A stretch of 9,556 nt of DNA from Rhodobacteraceae bacterium UBA3087 (lineage in GTDB: Bacteria > Pseudomonadota > Alphaproteobacteria > Rhodobacterales > Rhodobacteraceae). Positions 6,649-9,556 of this stretch are shown here, piece after piece. The notes beneath the pieces are model-generated. The model worked only from the letters and a program-made list of their open reading frames with translations. It was not told the DNA's origin and did no database searches. The translations under genes and the position numbers were made by a program. The stretch spans positions 14,464-24,019 of the forward strand of contig DFBF01000318.1 of NCBI GenBank assembly GCA_002367285.1, read 5' to 3'. Position 1 is the stretch's first letter, and each line of letters starts with the position of its first letter.

Positions 6649-7587
6649 ATGCCCATCAAACTGCCCTCGACCCTGCCGGCCTTCGACGTGCTGACGCAGG
6701 AAGGCGTGATGGTCATGCGTGAAAGTCAAGCGGCGCAACAGGACATCCGGCCCCTGAAGCTGGCGATCCTGAACCTGATGCCGCAAAAGATCAAAACCGA
6801 GACGCAGTTCGCCCGCCTGATCGGCGCCACGCCCTTGCAGATCGAACTGACCCTGATCCGGCCCACGGAACATATTTCGAAGACGACCAGTCAGGCCCAT
6901 ATCGGCGCCCATTACGAGGCGTTCCAGGACGTGAAAGACCGCAAATTCGACGGGCTGATCATCACCGGCGCGCCGATCGAACACCTGGAGTTCGAGGACG
7001 TCACATATTGGGATGAAATGCGCGAAATCCTCGACTGGACGCAAAGCAATGTGCATTCGACCTTTGGCGTCTGCTGGGGCGGCATGGCGATGATCCACTA
7101 TTTCCACGGCGTGAAAAAGCACATGTTAGAGGCCAAGGCGTTTGGCTGTTTCCCGCAGAAAAACCTGGCCCCGACCTCGCCTTACCTGCGCGGGTTTTCC
7201 GACAATTTTGTTATTCCGGTCAGCCGCTGGACGGAAATGAAACAGGATGAAATCGACGCTGTGCCTGAACTGCGCACGCTGATCGGCTCGGAATTCGCAG
7301 GCCCTTGCCTGATCGAAGACGTGGGCCACCGCGCGCTCTATATCTTCAACCATTTTGAATATGACACGGGCACGTTGAAGGATGAATATGACCGCGACAT
7401 TGCCAAAGGCACGCCGATCAATGTGCCGATGAATTATTACCCCGGCGATGATCCCAGCCAGCCGCCGGAAAACCGCTGGCGCAGCCACGCGCATCTGCTC
7501 TATTCGAACTGGATCAGCGAAATCTATCTGACCACGCCCTATGACATGGGTGAAATCGGTCAGGCTATGACGGACCTTCGCGGCTGA
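6649..7587 (+). CDS. metA: Homoserine O-acyltransferase MetA (predicted acetyl-CoA-dependent)
   Basis: A 312-residue MetA-family enzyme, aligning without gaps to the E. coli protein through its first 140 residues. It acylates the hydroxyl of L-homoserine in the cytoplasm, the committed step of methionine synthesis. The catalytic Cys142 (GVCWGG), His235 and Glu237 (NHFEYD) fall at the same numbers as in E. coli. Position 111 is Glu (GAPIEHLEFED), not the Gly of succinyl-specific enzymes; in the Bacillus cereus enzyme Glu111 favours acetyl-CoA. I therefore infer O-acetylhomoserine as product, despite the common annotation as a succinyltransferase. Start: the ATG at 6649 matches the MPIK/MPIR start of the family; an in-frame TTG at 6580 would overlap the upstream gene. 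The Shine-Dalgarno is weak (GAAAG about 6636-6640). No SAM riboswitch is visible in the 43-bp leader. The hydrolase gene overlaps its stop codon. Confidence 0.95.
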   Translation: MPIKLPSTLPAFDVLTQEGVMVMRESQAAQQDIRPLKLAILNLMPQKIKTETQFARLIGATPLQIELTLIRPTEHISKTTSQAHIGAHYEAFQDVKDRKFDGLIITGAPIEHLEFEDVTYWDEMREILDWTQSNVHSTFGVCWGGMAMIHYFHGVKKHMLEAKAFGCFPQKNLAPTSPYLRGFSDNFVIPVSRWTEMKQDEIDAVPELRTLIGSEFAGPCLIEDVGHRALYIFNHFEYDTGTLKDEYDRDIAKGTPINVPMNYYPGDDPSQPPENRWRSHAHLLYSNWISEIYLTTPYDMGEIGQAMTDLRG

Positions 7588-8543
7588 TGCTGGGCACGGC
7601 GACTGCGATTGGGCTGGCGCTGGCGGCGGGCACGACCCAGGTGCTTGCGGCCCGTCGCGAAGCGCGCGCGGCGGCAAGCCATCCGCCCACCGGGCAATAC
7701 ATCGCCATCGACGGGCTGCGCGTGCATGTGCAGATCATGGGCGACGGGCCGCAGGACGTGGTGTTGATCCATGGGTCCTCTGGCAATCTGCGCGATTTCA
7801 CCCGTGGGCTGGCGCCAGAACTGGCCAAACGATATCGCGTGATCCTGGTGGATCGCCCCGGTCTGGGCTGGTCCGACCCACATCCCCACGGGGAACTGCT
7901 TGAGGCCCAGGCGCGCACAATCCAGGCGGTCTGTGCCCATCTTGGCGCGGACAGGCCCATTGTGCTTGGCCAAAGCTATGGCGGCGCGGTGGCGTTGATC
8001 TGGGCCGTGTTGATGCCCGACAGCCTGTGCGCCGTCGTGCCTGTGTCGGCCGTGACCCACCCCTGGGATACCGGGTTGGGGGCTTATTATACCGTTCTAT
8101 CCTCGCCACCCGGGCAATGGGTTGTGATCCCGATGATCACCGCCTTTGTGCCCGAAGCGCGCATAGATCGCGAGATCAACGCGACGTTCCAGCCCCAGCC
8201 AGCCCCGGAGGGCTATGGTGAGCACTTTGGCACCGATTTCGCTGTGCGCCGCGCACCACTGCGCGAAAATGCCCGCCAGCGCAGTCAGCTTCTGTGGCAG
8301 ATCGAGGCCATGTCAAAACGGTATGACGAAATCACCGTGCCGATCGAATTGGTGCATGGGGACGCGGACGTCATCGTGCCCATCCAGGTGCATTCGCAAC
8401 GTCTGGCGGACGAACATCCCCTGGCCCAGCTGGCCTCCCTGCCCGGTATTGGCCACATGCCGCACCACGTGTCGATCCCCGAAATCGTTGCCGCCGTCGA
8501 CCGGGCAAATGCGCGCGCCGCATTGCACGAGCGTAAAAAATGA
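7587..8543 (+). CDS. Alpha/beta hydrolase with N-terminal membrane segment
   Basis: A 318-residue alpha/beta-hydrolase-fold protein. Visible elements are the oxyanion HG motif LIHGSSGN (60-67), DRPGLGWSD (89-97), the nucleophile elbow GQSYGG with Ser130, an acid in HGDADVIVP (most likely Asp261), and His290 in GIGHMPHH. The triad is complete, so it should be an active esterase, lipase, peptidase or related hydrolase; the substrate cannot be inferred. Residues 2-22 are hydrophobic with no preceding positive charge and are followed by RREAR (23-27), which fits an N-terminal membrane anchor with the catalytic domain kept in the cytoplasm, or less likely a signal peptide. The ATG overlaps the metA stop by one base (TGATG) and has no Shine-Dalgarno of its own, which indicates translational coupling to metA. 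Although MetA-class acyltransferases of the MetX type are also alpha/beta hydrolases, this one resembles ordinary hydrolases rather than MetX. Confidence 0.87.
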   Translation: MLGTATAIGLALAAGTTQVLAARREARAAASHPPTGQYIAIDGLRVHVQIMGDGPQDVVLIHGSSGNLRDFTRGLAPELAKRYRVILVDRPGLGWSDPHPHGELLEAQARTIQAVCAHLGADRPIVLGQSYGGAVALIWAVLMPDSLCAVVPVSAVTHPWDTGLGAYYTVLSSPPGQWVVIPMITAFVPEARIDREINATFQPQPAPEGYGEHFGTDFAVRRAPLRENARQRSQLLWQIEAMSKRYDEITVPIELVHGDADVIVPIQVHSQRLADEHPLAQLASLPGIGHMPHHVSIPEIVAAVDRANARAALHERKK

Positions 8544-8575
8544 CCATATTGATAGGCACATAGCCCATACGTGGC

Positions 8576-8580
8576 GGGAG
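8576..8580 (+). promoter_or_regulatory. Ribosome-binding site of ppk2
   Basis: GGGAG six bases upstream of the ATG at 8587. It selects this start over the long in-frame extension that reads back through the hydrolase gene to 8215. Confidence 0.75.
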
Positions 8581-8586
8581 ACAGGC

Positions 8587-9456
8587 ATGACATTACCCTT
8601 TGACGGCGCCATCTCGACCTTCTTTGCCGAAGGTGCGCCGGACGATGTGCGCAAGGCCATCCAGGAGGGTGGTAAAAAGGACATCCTGTCCGACAGTTTC
8701 CCCTATGACAGCCGCATGGATCGCGAAGACTATGAGGGGACCATCGGCGCGTTGCAGATGGAATTGGTCAAGCTGCAAGCGGATGTGAAAGCCACCGGGA
8801 AACGCGTGGTTGTGGTGTTTGAAGGGCGCGATGCGGCTGGTAAAGGCGGCACGATCAAACGGTTCCGTGAAAACCTGAATCCGCGGGTCGCCAAGGTCGT
8901 CGCGCTGTCCAAGCCCTCGGATCGCGAGGCCGGGGAATGGTATTTTCAACGCTATGTGAAACACCTGCCCACGGCGGGCGAAATCACGCTGTTTGACCGC
9001 AGTTGGTACAATCGCGGCGTGGTCGAAAAGGTCTTTGGCTTTTGTGAAGACGCGCAACGCGAGGCATTCTTTCGCCAACTGCCGGAATTCGAAGACATGC
9101 TGGTGGATGAGGGCATTCACCTGGTGAAACTCTGGCTGAATGTCGGGCGTGCCGAACAGCTGCGCCGCTTTCTGTCACGTGAAAAAGACCCGCTAAAGCA
9201 ATGGAAACTCTCGTGGATTGATGTTGAGGGGCTGAACCGTTGGGATGGTTATACCCAGGCGATTGGCGAAACATTTGACCGCAGCCACCGCCCCCGCACG
9301 CCCTGGACCGTGGTGCGATCTGATGACAAACGCCGCGCCCGGATTGCAGCCTTGCGCGCGGTGCTGTCAGGCATTGAATACGCTGGCAAGGACGGCAATG
9401 TCGCCTGCACACCCGACGACTGGATCTGCGGAGGCCCCGACATCTGGGATGCCTAA
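8587..9456 (+). CDS. ppk2: Polyphosphate kinase 2 (PPK2, class I type)
   Basis: A 289-residue PPK2-family enzyme, which moves phosphate between polyphosphate and nucleoside diphosphates, usually in the direction of ATP or GTP formation. A single PPK2 domain occupies about 45-285. Walker A is GRDAAGKGG (80-88, Lys86); the Walker B region is LFDRSWYNRG (135-144, Asp137, Arg138); and the lid carries RFLSREKDPLKQWKLS (194-209). The one-domain architecture and roughly 290-residue length fit class I (NDP-phosphorylating) members; the preferred base cannot be read. It is cytosolic, acting on granule or soluble polyphosphate. The start at 8587 has a good ribosome-binding site and lies 43 bases after the hydrolase stop. 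A weak promoter-like pair (TTGCAC 8523-8528, CATATT 8545-8550) overlaps the end of the hydrolase gene, so independent transcription is possible. The TetR-family gene begins inside its last codons. Confidence 0.93.
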   Translation: MTLPFDGAISTFFAEGAPDDVRKAIQEGGKKDILSDSFPYDSRMDREDYEGTIGALQMELVKLQADVKATGKRVVVVFEGRDAAGKGGTIKRFRENLNPRVAKVVALSKPSDREAGEWYFQRYVKHLPTAGEITLFDRSWYNRGVVEKVFGFCEDAQREAFFRQLPEFEDMLVDEGIHLVKLWLNVGRAEQLRRFLSREKDPLKQWKLSWIDVEGLNRWDGYTQAIGETFDRSHRPRTPWTVVRSDDKRRARIAALRAVLSGIEYAGKDGNVACTPDDWICGGPDIWDA

Positions 9457-9556
9457 AAAACGCGGATATCACCACGGTAACCTGCGCCAGGCGTTGGTCG
9501 ATGGGGCGTTGGCCTTGATCGAGGCAAAGGGTCCGACCGGGTTTACATTGTCCGAG
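9449..9556 (+). CDS. TetR/AcrR-family transcriptional regulator, 5' part (3' end outside window)
   Basis: The first 36 codons of a TetR-family regulator. The N-terminus RGYHHGNLRQAL (5-16), followed by a helix with ALALIEAKGPTGFTLSE (20-36), is the highly characteristic start of the TetR helix-turn-helix domain; helix 1 and the start of helix 2 are present, while the recognition helix lies beyond the window edge. The ligand-binding domain is not visible, so neither inducer nor target can be proposed from sequence. The ATG lies inside the end of ppk2 and overlaps it by 8 bases (ATGCCTAA), so the two are very likely co-transcribed and translationally coupled. In many such pairs the regulator controls its own operon, but I see no operator here. 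Confidence 0.88.
   Translation, partial: MPKKRGYHHGNLRQALVDGALALIEAKGPTGFTLSE

Noticed and set aside
8215..8586. 124-codon upstream extension of PPK2
   Set aside because: It reads through the end of the alpha/beta hydrolase gene in another frame. The Cys/Trp/Pro-rich translation is not family-like, and GGGAG supports the ATG at 8587.

Overview
The window is an ordinary, gene-dense stretch of a GC-rich alphaproteobacterial chromosome. It most likely comes from the Rhodobacteraceae/roseobacter group. That placement rests on overall protein style (a RGYHHGNLR-type TetR N-terminus, a class I PPK2, a short FadL-like porin, a MetA with acetyl-type residues) and on codon use; no rRNA or other taxonomic marker is present. 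I see no insertion sequence, phage gene, tRNA, CRISPR array or integration site. No gene-free stretch reaches 300 bases.

Layout. (1) Positions 1-860, plus strand: the 3' end of a family 8-type glycosyltransferase gene, then a small antibiotic-biosynthesis-monooxygenase-fold protein. (2) Positions 921-2537, minus strand: a complete ANL-superfamily acyl-CoA ligase, convergent with the monooxygenase gene; two GC-rich hairpins lie between them. (3) From 2661 onward everything is on the plus strand: an EamA/DMT permease; a FadL-like outer-membrane channel with its own strong ribosome-binding site and a clear rho-independent terminator; a second EamA/DMT permease; an uncharacterised P-loop kinase-like protein; metA; an alpha/beta hydrolase whose start codon overlaps the metA stop; a class I polyphosphate kinase 2; and the first 36 codons of a TetR-family regulator that overlaps the ppk2 end by 8 bases.

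How the genes relate. The FadL-like channel and the acyl-CoA ligase are the two activities of vectorial fatty-acid uptake (outer-membrane entry, then CoA activation), but they are on opposite strands and separated by a permease gene, so the link is only suggestive. The terminator at about 4715-4746 isolates the channel gene from the block that follows. The metA product has its catalytic triad at the same numbering as the E. coli enzyme, but has Glu rather than Gly at position 111. This predicts that it makes O-acetylhomoserine, feeding direct sulfhydrylation. The adjacent P-loop protein is unrecognised beyond its fold; its position beside metA is the best lead for something new here, but no exotic system is evident.
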